Positions 1 through 7,989 are shown, counted from the stretch's first letter. The stretch: 64,000 bases of DNA from Hyphomicrobiaceae bacterium UBA7697 (GCA_002482645.1 DLGJ01000007.1:124001-188000); one strand, 5' to 3'. The notes: generated by a model from the letters alone, not told the origin. Made by a program: numbers and translations.

Positions 1-154
1 AGATCGAAGCGTCAAGCTTGCCGTAGCTGATGGTGATGAAGGCATCGTCGCGACCGCCGGGTCGATACTCATACCGTTTCAATTGCGGAGCAAAATACGA
101 TCCACTGAAAGCGGCGAAGGTCGTCGCGGAGACAAAGCCGTGAACGAGGAACAC
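1..154 (-). CDS. Partial open reading frame running off the left edge, unrecognised
   Basis: An open minus-strand frame of about 51 codons starts at a GTG (152-154), with a GGAG Shine-Dalgarno-like element six bases upstream, and leaves the window at position 1. The start is hydrophobic and is followed by a basic, aromatic stretch (KRYEYRPGGRDD) and an alternating pattern that could be a beta-strand. I do not recognise the family; an exported or outer-membrane protein is only a guess. The frame is closed by a TGA 18 bases upstream of the GTG, so the start cannot lie far away. It may be a chance frame. Confidence 0.35.
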   Translation of the reverse strand, partial: MFLVHGFVSATTFAAFSGSYFAPQLKRYEYRPGGRDDAFITISYGKLDASI

Positions 155-230
155 GTAGGACTCCGGAATCGTTCACGGCCAAACACGGCAGACCGGCACG
201 GCACCGCTACAAGCGGGCCGTGCCGTACTG

Positions 231-268
231 CGTCCAGCCTATTTGTACGTCCAGCCTACTTGGACGTC
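231..268. repeat. 17-bp tandem duplication across a stop codon
   Basis: Two copies of a 17-bp unit lie head to tail (231-247 and 248-264; 15 of 17 bases identical), followed by four bases of a third copy. The right copy contains the last codons and TAG stop (256-258) of the leftward membrane-protein gene. The left copy lies just beyond that stop, in the 3' flank. Confidence 0.85.
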
Positions 269-519
269 ATGTTACTGATCAGGCCCGCGACGAGGGTCAC
301 GACGATGCCGCCCACGCCGCCGCCCACGACATTGCCGATCCAGCCTTCAAGCATCGGGCCGGCGAAATTCCCGATCAACTGGCCGAGAACGCCGCCGCCC
401 ACGGCGCCGGCAATCGCGTTTCCGATCGGACTCAGCGAGTAGTTCTTCGCGGCAGCGCCGGCCGCACTGCCACCGACCGCACCGGAAACAGCCTGTACCA
501 ACAAGCTCGTTAGATCCAT
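256..519 (-). CDS. Small glycine/alanine-rich membrane protein
   Basis: An 87-residue hydrophobic protein with two or three membrane-spanning stretches rich in Gly, Ala and Val, including GGGVLGQLIGNFAG and GGGVGGIVVTLVAGL. It looks like an uncharacterised family of short glycine-zipper inner-membrane proteins common in Hyphomicrobiales. The ATG at 519 was chosen because a strong GGGAGGGA ribosome-binding site lies seven bases upstream; an in-frame ATG 16 codons earlier lacks one. No function can be assigned. Its 3' end lies inside a 17-bp tandem duplication. Confidence 0.75.
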   Translation of the reverse strand: MDLTSLLVQAVSGAVGGSAAGAAAKNYSLSPIGNAIAGAVGGGVLGQLIGNFAGPMLEGWIGNVVGGGVGGIVVTLVAGLISNMTSK

Positions 520-622
520 GAGATCGTCCCTCCCTAAAGAGCCACGCCGTTCGGCGGGCCGGACCACTCTAAATTGTCCGAAGGGCAGCCGTCATCCATC
601 ACTTTGCGCCTTGAGGGCACGA

Positions 623-883
623 TCACTCGATACGGCTGAAGAGCCGGACGGTCGCATAGGCCAGAACGGAGAGGACGAACACAGCCCCAATCGCCCCGAG
701 CACGGCCACCCCCAAAGGCAGGCGGTTTGCATCCGCGACATCCAGGAAATCGAAGCCTTGAACGGCGACAACCGCGACGAGCACCATTCCAATCGCAAAG
801 ACGGTCGCGGCCACGAGGCGCGCGAAACGGCGCACTTGCCGGCGGCGCTCCAAACGGCTGCTGAACATGGCTCTACGCGACAT
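623..883 (-). CDS. Small two-helix membrane protein, hypothetical
   Basis: The 86-residue product has an Arg-rich N-terminus (residues 1-22, about eight arginines) followed by two predicted transmembrane helices, roughly residues 24-43 and 56-78, with a short loop. The positive-inside rule would put the N-terminus in the cytoplasm. I recognise no family. Support is the two well-separated hydrophobic segments. A shorter frame overlapping on the same strand is less protein-like. Confidence 0.5.
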   Translation of the reverse strand: MSRRAMFSSRLERRRQVRRFARLVAATVFAIGMVLVAVVAVQGFDFLDVADANRLPLGVAVLGAIGAVFVLSVLAYATVRLFSRIE

Positions 884-1266
884 CAGGAACTCTTCGCACC
901 TCGGCCTCGGGGAGAAATACGAACGGCACTATATGTCCGAACTCCGGTCCTTGCGGCTGCCGCCCGCACCACACATGCGCGCAGAGAAGAAACGACCCTG
1001 GCCGCAATACGGTTCAGGCCAACGAGATGCCGTTCGCGCGAGCGAATGCCCGCTTACCGTCGATGGCTCCGTGGCGAACCGTTCGGACCAGTGCGGTCAT
1101 GGCGCGCCTGTGGTAGCGGCTCGGAGACCCGCCAGCAAGCGCCGTCGATACCGCATTGCACACAGAACGAGCCGTTTCAACGCGCGTCAAAGCACGCTCG
1201 GCGCCACTGCATGGTCATCGTTGTGGGAAGGTGCGCGTGTCCGCGCGGAAAGCAAATCCGCCGGTC
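884..1266. other. No gene recognised
   Basis: About 380 bases between two leftward small genes. The long rightward frames that cross it are Arg/Pro/Ser-rich translations without hydrophobic cores or known motifs. I see no RNA gene, repeat or clear hairpin; promoters for the 623-883 gene presumably lie at its left end. Confidence 0.5.
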
Positions 1267-1446
1267 CTACCGAACCGCCTCGTCCTGCTTGCTCGCGCAC
1301 TCACCAAATGTGGGCGTGTCGCCATAAGTCAAACAGGACGCCTGGGCGGTTTCCGCGGGAGCGAGTGCCATAGGCAATGCTGGCCCCTCTTCCGTCACGC
1401 ACCCCCCTAGGGCCAGGGGTGCCAGGACAATCAGCAGCCATCTCAT
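1267..1446 (-). CDS. Small lipoprotein, hypothetical
   Basis: A 59-residue precursor with a classical lipoprotein signal: MRW, a hydrophobic stretch, then the lipobox LGGC (Cys at residue 15), so the mature protein would be only about 45 residues, lipid-anchored in the envelope. Two further cysteines (CLTYG and ECASKQ) lie in the mature part and could form a disulfide. The ATG at 1446 has a GGGAG element 7-8 bases upstream and puts the signal peptide at the extreme N-terminus; the longer frame starting at 1470 would spoil it. Function unknown. Confidence 0.65.
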   Translation of the reverse strand: MRWLLIVLAPLALGGCVTEEGPALPMALAPAETAQASCLTYGDTPTFGECASKQDEAVR

Positions 1447-1548
1447 CGGTCCACTCCCATTGCCGGACAAGGGAATCCGCTAACGGGCTAGAGATATGTC
1501 GCGAGGTGAGAATTGCAAGGGGCGGCGATATGGTGCCGCCGGCGCGTC

Positions 1549-2268
1549 CTATGCGCTTGGATCCGCGTAGAAAATATGCCGGCCGATACGTGCGGTCAGT
1601 TCGAAGAACTTCGCCCAGTGCGGCCGGACATAGTCCGCATGGTAATGGGTGGCCGAGGCCAGAGACGCCAAGACGCGGTACTCGCTACCGGACGTCTCGT
1701 CGTTCGGTTCGTTCGCAAGCAACCAAGCGGCATAGCCGCGAACGCGAGACCAGACAGCGGTATTGCCGATCGTGTCGGGCTTGCCGTCGCACGCGAAGGA
1801 GAACTGGCAGCGATTGTGGAGATGGCTGTTCTGATACACGACGCCGCAAATCGTATCGGGATAATGCCGGCTCGCGACGCGGTTCAGAATCACGCGCCCT
1901 ACGGCCAACTGCCCGCGCCACGGCTCCCCGCGTGCCTCGAAGTAAATGCCTTCCGCGAGGCAGCGAAGTTCGCGGGCGGAGGCCGCATCGACCGAAACTG
2001 GCGCGTTACCCAATGCCGCGACTTCCAAGGCCGCGGCCGACACGCCACTACCGGGCGTTTCGGCCAGGACACGATCGGCCGTCTCCTCGGGCGCGATCTG
2101 CGCGGCAACCGCTTGCGCCGCCGCCGTCAAACCAGCATTGGCATTGTGCATCGCAGCGGAATGTTTGTCATTTTGCGCCACGTCGCCAGCGCGCGCGGGC
2201 ACTGTGACTACAAGCAATGTAAAGACCATCAAGAGAACCTTGATGCAGAAAGGCCCAAAACCCCTCAT
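1549..2268 (-). CDS. Cell wall hydrolase, SleB/Hydrolase_2 family
   Basis: A 239-residue exported protein. Residues 1-27 form a signal peptide ending in ARAGD. The C-terminal half carries the SleB-like Hydrolase_2 domain: LAEGIYFEARGEP with the catalytic-type Glu residues, then GQLAVGRVILNRV and CQFSFACDG. The family comprises N-acetylmuramyl-hydrolysing enzymes related to spore-cortex lytic enzyme SleB; in non-sporulating proteobacteria they act on periplasmic peptidoglycan, probably in wall turnover. The ATG at 2268 with TGGGGA just upstream is preferred over an in-frame TTG five codons earlier. It is transcribed alone. Confidence 0.88.
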   Translation of the reverse strand: MRGFGPFCIKVLLMVFTLLVVTVPARAGDVAQNDKHSAAMHNANAGLTAAAQAVAAQIAPEETADRVLAETPGSGVSAAALEVAALGNAPVSVDAASARELRCLAEGIYFEARGEPWRGQLAVGRVILNRVASRHYPDTICGVVYQNSHLHNRCQFSFACDGKPDTIGNTAVWSRVRGYAAWLLANEPNDETSGSEYRVLASLASATHYHADYVRPHWAKFFELTARIGRHIFYADPSA

Positions 2269-2477
2269 GAATAATCCCCACAATTATTGACGCTGCACGG
2301 GAGAAACCCGCTAAGGCGGTGGCTTTTGCTGGATAATTCTGACGAAGGGAGGTTCAGGTTGTGACGAAAACGTGTTCTCTCCGTTACGATCTGCGGCAAA
2401 TTGTTTCAACCGGCTGGCAGGATGTTGCAGTGCAGCTACGGCCGAATCGTCCTGTATCGGCCGCAGGGCATGGAAAA

Positions 2478-2507
2478 GCGCCGCCCGGCTGTTGTGCCAA
2501 GCGGCGC
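2478..2507 (-). terminator. Intrinsic terminator for the GlsB-like gene
   Basis: A perfect 7-bp GC stem (GCGCCGC with GCGGCGC) and an inner GGC/GCC stem form a long hairpin 36 bases beyond the stop of the leftward gene ending at 2544. On the minus strand it is followed by TTTTCC. The region 2269-2477 otherwise holds no gene that I can see. Confidence 0.7.
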
Positions 2508-2543
2508 CGTTTCTCTTTAAGTTATTGATTTATATTTATATTA

Positions 2544-2807
2544 TTACGACATCAGCTTCTTCAACAGCTTCACGATCACCAACAAGATGACCGCGCCGAT
2601 GAACGCCGCGATGATCGAACCCAAGATGCCGCCACCGATAGCCAGCACGAGACCAAACTTGGGAAGTACGATGCCCGTGACCAGAGCACCAAGAATGCCG
2701 ACGACGATATCGCCGAGCAGTCCGAAACCCGTCCCTTGAACAAGCAAACCCGCGAGCCAGCCGGCAATAGCGCCGACAATCAAAGTAATGATAAGTGCTT
2801 CCAGCAT
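2544..2807 (-). CDS. GlsB/YeaQ/YmgE-family stress response membrane protein
   Basis: An 87-residue integral membrane protein of the transglycosylase-associated (GlsB/YeaQ/YmgE) family: three hydrophobic segments with the family pattern GWLAGLLVQG, GLLGDIVVGILGA and IGGGILGSIIAA, ending in basic KLLKKLMS. Members are small inner-membrane proteins often induced in stationary phase or under stress; no biochemical role is established. The ATG at 2807 is preceded by a GGGGGG ribosome-binding stretch. The region after the stop is AT-rich, then an intrinsic terminator. Confidence 0.85.
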   Translation of the reverse strand: MLEALIITLIVGAIAGWLAGLLVQGTGFGLLGDIVVGILGALVTGIVLPKFGLVLAIGGGILGSIIAAFIGAVILLVIVKLLKKLMS

Positions 2808-2928
2808 TGTTCCCCCCATTGCTGAAGAAGTCTCTCTCAAGACGACAAAGACGATAGCACAGATTGCACCCGCGCCGTGCCGATATCGGCGCCAACTGCC
2901 GCTTGCCGTCGCGCAATCGTTCGGAATC

Positions 2929-3010
2929 GCGCCAAGCCTCAGATTTGCGCCAAGCCTCAGATTTGCGCCAAGTCTCAGATTTGCGCCAAGTCTCAGATTC
3001 GCGTCAGGTC
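2929..3010. repeat. 18-bp tandem repeat array, four and a half copies, abutting a stop codon
   Basis: Four consecutive 18-bp units (2929-2946, 2947-2964, 2965-2982, 2983-3000) with consensus GCGCCAAGYCTCAGATTT, copies 1 and 2 identical. A degenerate fifth copy from 3001 (about 12 of 18 bases matching to 3018) runs into the TAG stop (3010-3012) of the leftward Gmad2 gene. The array is therefore the immediate 3' flank of that gene. Confidence 0.92.
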
Positions 3011-3468
3011 TATGGCTTCAGGACGAGCGGGACCACCGTCCGGCCCGGAGGGAACCCTTCGCCGTCCGAAGCGTCTTCGTCGAAGACTTCGAGATGGCCG
3101 ATCTGCTGTACCGTGACGTTGTACGGAATGGTGAAGCTAAACGGTCCAGGTCCGTCGACGCCGCCTCCGCTGGTGTTTCCGCTGGCAAGGATCGAGCCGT
3201 CCCGAGCGATGAGCTTCCATTGCACGTTGCTCTCGAAACTCCGCGAGCAACCCGTTACGTCGAAGCCGCTTTCGACGCGCTCTCCAGGCTTGGGGGCCGT
3301 GGCGATGACGAACGCGGCTTCGTTGAAGGCACCGTCCTCATTCGTACAGTTATCCGTCTCGTCGCCCCCGGAGAGACTGCCCATCGCCATCGCGGGTGAA
3401 ACAGTCAAGACCACGCTCGCACCCATCGCCGCGCCGGCGACCAGCGCCCGCATCGTGCCAAAGCTCAT
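3010..3468 (-). CDS. Secreted protein with Gmad2 immunoglobulin-like domain
   Basis: A 152-residue precursor. Residues 1-28 are a Sec signal peptide ending AMA. The mature part matches the Gmad2 (bacterial spore-germination immunoglobulin-like) domain: PKPGERVESGFDVTG near the start, then WKLIARDGS, PFSFTIPY and LEVFDEDASDGEG. Such domains are found on envelope proteins outside spore formers; the ligand is unknown. Cys residues CTNED and TGCSRS may form a disulfide. The start at 3468 has an AAAAGGAGG ribosome-binding site. The gene stands alone and is followed directly by an 18-bp tandem repeat array. Confidence 0.82.
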   Translation of the reverse strand: MSFGTMRALVAGAAMGASVVLTVSPAMAMGSLSGGDETDNCTNEDGAFNEAAFVIATAPKPGERVESGFDVTGCSRSFESNVQWKLIARDGSILASGNTSGGGVDGPGPFSFTIPYNVTVQQIGHLEVFDEDASDGEGFPPGRTVVPLVLKP

Positions 3469-3756
3469 AGCATCCTCCTTTTATCGGAACCCTCGGCTCC
3501 TCCCCGGAGCCAGAACCTTACCGTGGCATCGGCCACGACGTGAACACAATGCCCCACGACCGCCACGGTTCCGCCGGGACGCACGTACAGGCGCGGCGGC
3601 GGCCGCGGACTTGCAGGCCGGTTCGGCGCACACGCCGGCGCCTTCCGGCCCTTTCGAGACCGCAAGTCCACAAATCCTCACGGAGCCCGTTCGTGTCGTT
3701 CCAATTCGTGACTTATGATAAGCGACTCGCATAACGGACATCATCGAAGTGGCCCC

Positions 3757-4626
3757 ATGACCACCACGCCCACGGCATCCGAAGAGACCTCGCCCGAACC
3801 CAAGGCCCGACAGGTCAAGACGGGCGTGGCCGCGCGCGAGCCGCGCGAGACCAAGGAGCAATCGCTCCGCGAGCGGTTACGGAGCCTTTACCATGGGCAT
3901 AGCGACGCCGCGCACCGGTTCCGGTACGTGTTGCTCGCGTTCGACATCGTCACGATCATCTTCATCATTGGGACGTCGTTCACACCCCGCGAGACTTGGA
4001 TCGAATATGTCGACATCGTCTTCGGGATCGTGATCCTAACGGACTTCCTCGCGCGCCTATGGGTCAATCCCCACCCGGCCCGCGAGTTCGCTCATCCGGC
4101 AACATGGGCCGACATCATCGCGATCCTGTCGTTCCTCGCACCGATCGTCGGCGAAGGACTTGGCTTCTTACGCATTTTGCGGACGTTGCGCCTGCTGCAC
4201 ACCTACCAGCTCGTGGCGCGCTTGCGCATGGACAGCCCCTTCTTCCGGCAGAATGAAGAAACGATCGGCGCGGTCGTCAATCTGGTCGTCTTTCTCTTCA
4301 TTACGACCGGTATCGTATACGAGACCCAGCACTGGCGGAATCCGTCGATCGGCAACTATGTCGACGCGCTGTATTTCACCGTCACCACGCTCACGACGAC
4401 GGGCTTCGGCGACATTACGCTGGAGGGCTCGCTCGGCAGGCTTATCGCCGTCATCATCATGATTTTCGGCGTCACGCTGTTCTTGCGTCTGCTCCAGACG
4501 CTCTTGCGGCCGCAGAAAGTCCGCTTCGCCTGCCCGGAATGCGGTCTGCAGCGTCATGAAGTCGATGCCGTATTCTGCAAGGCGTGCGGCACACGCCTCA
4601 ACATTCCGGACGAAGGCCGGTTCTAA
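3757..4626 (+). CDS. Six-helix voltage-gated-type potassium channel with C-terminal zinc ribbon
   Basis: A 289-residue ion transporter. A charged N-tail (1-52) precedes helices S1-S4; the S4-like segment around 138-158 has Arg at every third position (LRILRTLRLL), as in voltage sensors. The pore loop carries the K+ selectivity filter TTTGFGD (213-219), followed by S6. Unusually, the C-terminus (258-280) is a four-cysteine zinc ribbon, CPECG ... CKACG. It should conduct K+ across the inner membrane. Start chosen at 3757 (GAAGTGG upstream); an ATG at 3715 would add 14 residues. Bases 3469-3756 contain no recognisable gene. Confidence 0.85.
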   Translation: MTTTPTASEETSPEPKARQVKTGVAAREPRETKEQSLRERLRSLYHGHSDAAHRFRYVLLAFDIVTIIFIIGTSFTPRETWIEYVDIVFGIVILTDFLARLWVNPHPAREFAHPATWADIIAILSFLAPIVGEGLGFLRILRTLRLLHTYQLVARLRMDSPFFRQNEETIGAVVNLVVFLFITTGIVYETQHWRNPSIGNYVDALYFTVTTLTTTGFGDITLEGSLGRLIAVIIMIFGVTLFLRLLQTLLRPQKVRFACPECGLQRHEVDAVFCKACGTRLNIPDEGRF

Positions 4627-4638
4627 CGTGGCAATCGT

Positions 4639-5379
4639 CTAGGCGGTGCGCTGAGTTTCGCAGCGCGAATGTTCCGCATGCTGCACAAAGGTCGAAAGCA
4701 CGGCATCGAACGTCGCCTCTTCGGCGACCGCCGTGCCGCGTTCCGTCTGTACGGTTTCGAAAACGCCGCGATAGTCGTTGTAGCCCTGCAGTTCCTCGTG
4801 GCGATGCCACCAGAAATCGCCCATGTGGAAGAAGCGGATCCACGCGAACAGGCAGTCCGTCCAATCTTCGAGATAGGACTTCAGCCGAATGCTCGGGCAC
4901 GACAGAACAGCCGTTTCCCCATTGCTGGCGGCAGCGACGAGCCGTCCGTCGAGAAAGTGGTGCTGCGGGCAATCGATGAAGACGAAGCTCATGCGATCAT
5001 TCTCGGGGTACAGGCCGCGCGGATCGAAGAGCCTGAAATCGAGTCCGCGCAAATGCACCTCGTCGAGAGCGATGTACGAAGCCCCATCCGGTGCACTGCG
5101 GATCGACAGCCCCGCTTCCTCGGCTCTCGCGATCAGCGTGCCCGCATGAAGGCCGATCTCGGTGGAGACGAGGACTTCGCCTTTGTGAACATCGTGGATT
5201 CTGTGGACATTCGGCCGCGGCGCCGGACGATCCTGCCCGACCACCGTGAGAACCGGGCGCTCGCGAGGCCGCAAATAGCTGTCGCTCTGTCGCGCGAGCC
5301 GGTGCAATTTGTCTAAAAGGCGCAGCCGGGCTTCCACGCTTCGGCTATGGCCCTTCCAGATCACGTTTACCGGTGGCAT
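4639..5379 (-). CDS. Conserved-looking hypothetical protein, family not recognised
   Basis: A 246-residue soluble protein, rich in His, Trp, Arg and acidic residues, with no signal peptide or membrane segment. Notable stretches are VFIDCPQHHFLDG and a Trp/His-rich segment IRFFHMGDFWWHRHEE near residue 190. I recognise no domain. The even composition and the tight convergent spacing to the channel gene (12 bases) suggest a real gene. The ATG at 5379 is preferred; the frame stays open 44 codons further upstream, but that extension looks less protein-like. A nuclease- or phosphoesterase-like role is possible from the clustered His/Asp, but that is speculation. Confidence 0.6.
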   Translation of the reverse strand: MPPVNVIWKGHSRSVEARLRLLDKLHRLARQSDSYLRPRERPVLTVVGQDRPAPRPNVHRIHDVHKGEVLVSTEIGLHAGTLIARAEEAGLSIRSAPDGASYIALDEVHLRGLDFRLFDPRGLYPENDRMSFVFIDCPQHHFLDGRLVAAASNGETAVLSCPSIRLKSYLEDWTDCLFAWIRFFHMGDFWWHRHEELQGYNDYRGVFETVQTERGTAVAEEATFDAVLSTFVQHAEHSRCETQRTA

Positions 5380-5697
5380 GACGTCCAGGAGCCCCCAAAA
5401 AGTGCAAAAATCCAAAAATCCCCGATATCCACTGATGGCGCGGGAGGGTGGCAACTTGCGCTGCCGCTCCAAAAGACGCAAGGAACACCGGCAAATAAGG
5501 TTTCCGGCCACTTCACCGGATCGGTCGAATGACGCATGTCCACCAACGGCTGGCAGAAAACCCGCCGCCGGAACTGCCTCGCCGCGGCATCCACACCGGC
5601 GGATTTCGAGCGCCTTCGAGCGGAACGTCGCCGCGCCGGTACGGCCTCAGATGCAGAGACGCTTGAAACACGTGGAACCGAGAGCCTCGCTACGCGC

Positions 5698-7116
5698 ATG
5701 ATTGAAACCGTTCACGTCATTGGCGGCGGCCTTGCGGGCAGCGAGGCGGCTTGGCAACTCGCGAAGGCGGGCGTGCCGGTCATCCTTCACGAGATGCGCC
5801 CCGAGCGGCGAACGGAGGCCCACAAGACCGGCGGCCTCGCGGAACTCGTTTGCTCCAATTCTTTCCGGTCCGACGACTTCGAAACGAACGCCGTCGGTCT
5901 CCTGCACGAGGAGATGCGGCGCGCCGGTTCCATCGTCATGGCGGCGGCGGACGCGAACAAGCTTCCGGCCGGCGGGGCCCTTGCCGTGGATCGCGACGGA
6001 TTTTCCAACGCCGTCACCAAGACGCTGGAAGAGCACCCGCTCGTCGAGATCGTGCGCGGCGAAGTACCGGATCTTCCGCCCCCGGACTGGACGAACGTGA
6101 TCGTCGCCACCGGCCCCTTAACGTCCGAGGCGTTGGCGAAGGCCGTCGATGCTCTTACGGGCGAAGCCGAACTCGCCTTCTTCGATGCAATCGCGCCGAT
6201 CGTGCATTTCGAGTCCATCGACATGAACGTTTGCTGGCGGCAATCGCGCTACGACAAGGTCGGTCCGGGCGGCACCGGAGCGGACTACATCAATTGTCCG
6301 CTCGACAAGACGCAATACGACTCCTTCGTCGAAGCCCTGCTGGCCGGAGACAAGACGGAGTTCAAGGCGTTCGAGAAGACGCCCTATTTCGAGGGCTGCC
6401 TTCCCGTCGAAGTCATGGCCGAACGCGGTCCCGACACATTGCGCTACGGGCCTTTGAAGCCGGTGGGTCTCACCAACGCGCACAAACCGGACGAGAAGCC
6501 CTATGCCGTGGTGCAGCTGCGCCAGGACAACGCGCTTGGCACGCTGTGGAACATGGTCGGCTTTCAGACCAAGCTGAAATATGCGGAGCAGGTCCGCGTG
6601 TTCCGCATGATCCCCGGCCTCGAAGCGGCCGAGTTCGCGCGGCTGGGCGGTCTTCACCGCAACACCTTCCTGAACAGCCCCGTGTTGCTCGACGACTCTT
6701 TGCGGCTCAAGGCCGACCCGCGCTTGCGCTTCGCGGGGCAAGTCACCGGCGTGGAAGGCTACGTCGAGTCCGCCGCCATCGGACTGATCGCCGGGCGCTT
6801 CGCCGCGTCGGAACGAATAGGCGAGCCATTGTCGCCGCCACCGCCGACGACCGCGCTCGGTGCATTGCTCGCGCACATCACCGGCGGCCATTTGAGCGTG
6901 GCGAGCGAAAGCGGCAGCCGCAGTTTCCAGCCCATGAATGTGAATTTCGGTCTCTTCCCGCCGATCGCCGTGCCGCGTCAGCCGAAAACCAAGGAGCCGC
7001 GCCCGGACGGCCGGCGCCCAAGCAAGGCCTTGGCCCGCAAGACTGCCATGTCCGCGCGCGCGCTTGCCGACCTCGAGAGTTGGCTGGCGAAGGACCGTTC
7101 GGTCGCGGCGGAGTAA
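5698..7116 (+). CDS. trmFO: Methylenetetrahydrofolate--tRNA-(uracil-5-)-methyltransferase TrmFO
   Basis: A 472-residue FAD protein that methylates U54 of tRNA to ribothymidine using methylenetetrahydrofolate as carbon donor and FADH2 as reductant. The N-terminal dinucleotide fold GGGLAGSE (9-16) is followed by the family signature ELVCSNSFRSD. The long central region contains LRFAGQVTGVEGYVESAAIG near residue 350. Length matches the family (about 440-475). ATG 5698 puts the FAD motif at the start; the frame is open another 54 codons upstream to 5536 in Arg-rich, unlikely sequence. It converges with the next gene, stops four bases apart. Confidence 0.97.
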   Translation: MIETVHVIGGGLAGSEAAWQLAKAGVPVILHEMRPERRTEAHKTGGLAELVCSNSFRSDDFETNAVGLLHEEMRRAGSIVMAAADANKLPAGGALAVDRDGFSNAVTKTLEEHPLVEIVRGEVPDLPPPDWTNVIVATGPLTSEALAKAVDALTGEAELAFFDAIAPIVHFESIDMNVCWRQSRYDKVGPGGTGADYINCPLDKTQYDSFVEALLAGDKTEFKAFEKTPYFEGCLPVEVMAERGPDTLRYGPLKPVGLTNAHKPDEKPYAVVQLRQDNALGTLWNMVGFQTKLKYAEQVRVFRMIPGLEAAEFARLGGLHRNTFLNSPVLLDDSLRLKADPRLRFAGQVTGVEGYVESAAIGLIAGRFAASERIGEPLSPPPPTTALGALLAHITGGHLSVASESGSRSFQPMNVNFGLFPPIAVPRQPKTKEPRPDGRRPSKALARKTAMSARALADLESWLAKDRSVAAE

Positions 7117-7119
7117 CGG

Positions 7120-7971
7120 CTAACGCGCCCGCATCAAGTGCCAGAGGCGGGACAGCGGATTGATGCGGGCAATGTCCCGCAGCGGGTCCTTAACTTTGGC
7201 GAGCGCCTTCAAATAGGGCTCCACAAGCGCCAATGGGAGAAACGCCGTCCGTCCCGCCTCGTCGAGGCCGGTGCCTTTCATCCCCTCCCCGCGAAGGTGA
7301 AAGCGCGCCTCATTCAGCGCCGCACGCGATTCCTCCCGCATCCCGGCAAGAAGGCCTGACAGCTCCGGCCCGCTTCTCCCGGCGAAGAGATCCTGCGGCG
7401 TGGTGCCGGCCCTTTCGAGTGCGTCCGCCGCGAGATAGGTGCGGCCCCTGGCGGCCAGGACGGGCAGGCTCCGCATCACGCGCACAAGCCCATAGGCCTG
7501 GCCAGCGGCCTGCGCGATCAGTCCTTGGTTCTCGCCCTCGGCGCCGGTGATTTCCGCTGCCAAGGCAAAGAGTCCACCGGTCGTGTCGAAGAGATAGGCG
7601 TTCAATGTCCGAGCGTCGGGCATGACCGTCTCGCCGATGTCGAAACTGCGCGCGTCGATGAGGCCGGCAATGCGCTCCCGGGACAATTTACGCCGCGCAA
7701 GCACGTCACCGAAGGCGTCGGCGACGGGATGACCGGTCGCTTCCCCTTCCTCGGCACGGACAAGCGCGTCCCGCCACCATTGCAACCGGATGGCGCCGAG
7801 GCCCGGCTCGCTGACTTGATTGGCGATGCGCGCGAGTTCGCAGTTCAAGGCGAAGAGTGCGAGGAGATCGTCTCGTACAGCCGCTGGAGCAAAGAGCGCG
7901 GCGATGGCACGGTCGGGATCGGCATCGCGGGCCATTCGCCGGACCGTCGCTGCTCGCTCCCGCTCGTTCAC
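7120..7971 (-). CDS. Squalene/phytoene synthase-fold protein, NDUFAF6-like
   Basis: A 283-residue protein of the trans-isoprenyl diphosphate synthase head-to-head fold. The first Asp-rich motif of true squalene/phytoene synthases (DDxxD type) is missing: the equivalent segment reads FALNCELARIANQVSEP followed by IRLQWWRDAL. This matches the mitochondrial complex I assembly factor NDUFAF6 pattern (FNVELA ... VSE ... MRMQFW) that I recall. A catalytic prenyl synthase is therefore unlikely and a respiratory-complex assembly role is inferred. It lies 18 bases downstream of secF on the same strand and may be co-transcribed with secDF. Confidence 0.82.
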   Translation of the reverse strand: MNERERAATVRRMARDADPDRAIAALFAPAAVRDDLLALFALNCELARIANQVSEPGLGAIRLQWWRDALVRAEEGEATGHPVADAFGDVLARRKLSRERIAGLIDARSFDIGETVMPDARTLNAYLFDTTGGLFALAAEITGAEGENQGLIAQAAGQAYGLVRVMRSLPVLAARGRTYLAADALERAGTTPQDLFAGRSGPELSGLLAGMREESRAALNEARFHLRGEGMKGTGLDEAGRTAFLPLALVEPYLKALAKVKDPLRDIARINPLSRLWHLMRAR

Positions 7972-7989
7972 GATGAGGCCCCGATCGGC

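Noticed and set aside
518..2290. Several long rightward open frames of 250-276 codons
   Set aside because: They are Arg/Ser/Pro/His-rich antisense translations over the lipoprotein, SleB and small membrane-protein genes, with no domain or ribosome-binding site.
3481..3861. 126-codon leftward frame overlapping the channel gene start
   Set aside because: Gly/Arg-rich with no hydrophobic pattern, antisense to the start of the channel gene.
5536..5697. 54-codon in-frame extension at the front of trmFO
   Set aside because: Arg/Ala-rich, lacks family similarity; the FAD motif must lie at the N-terminus.
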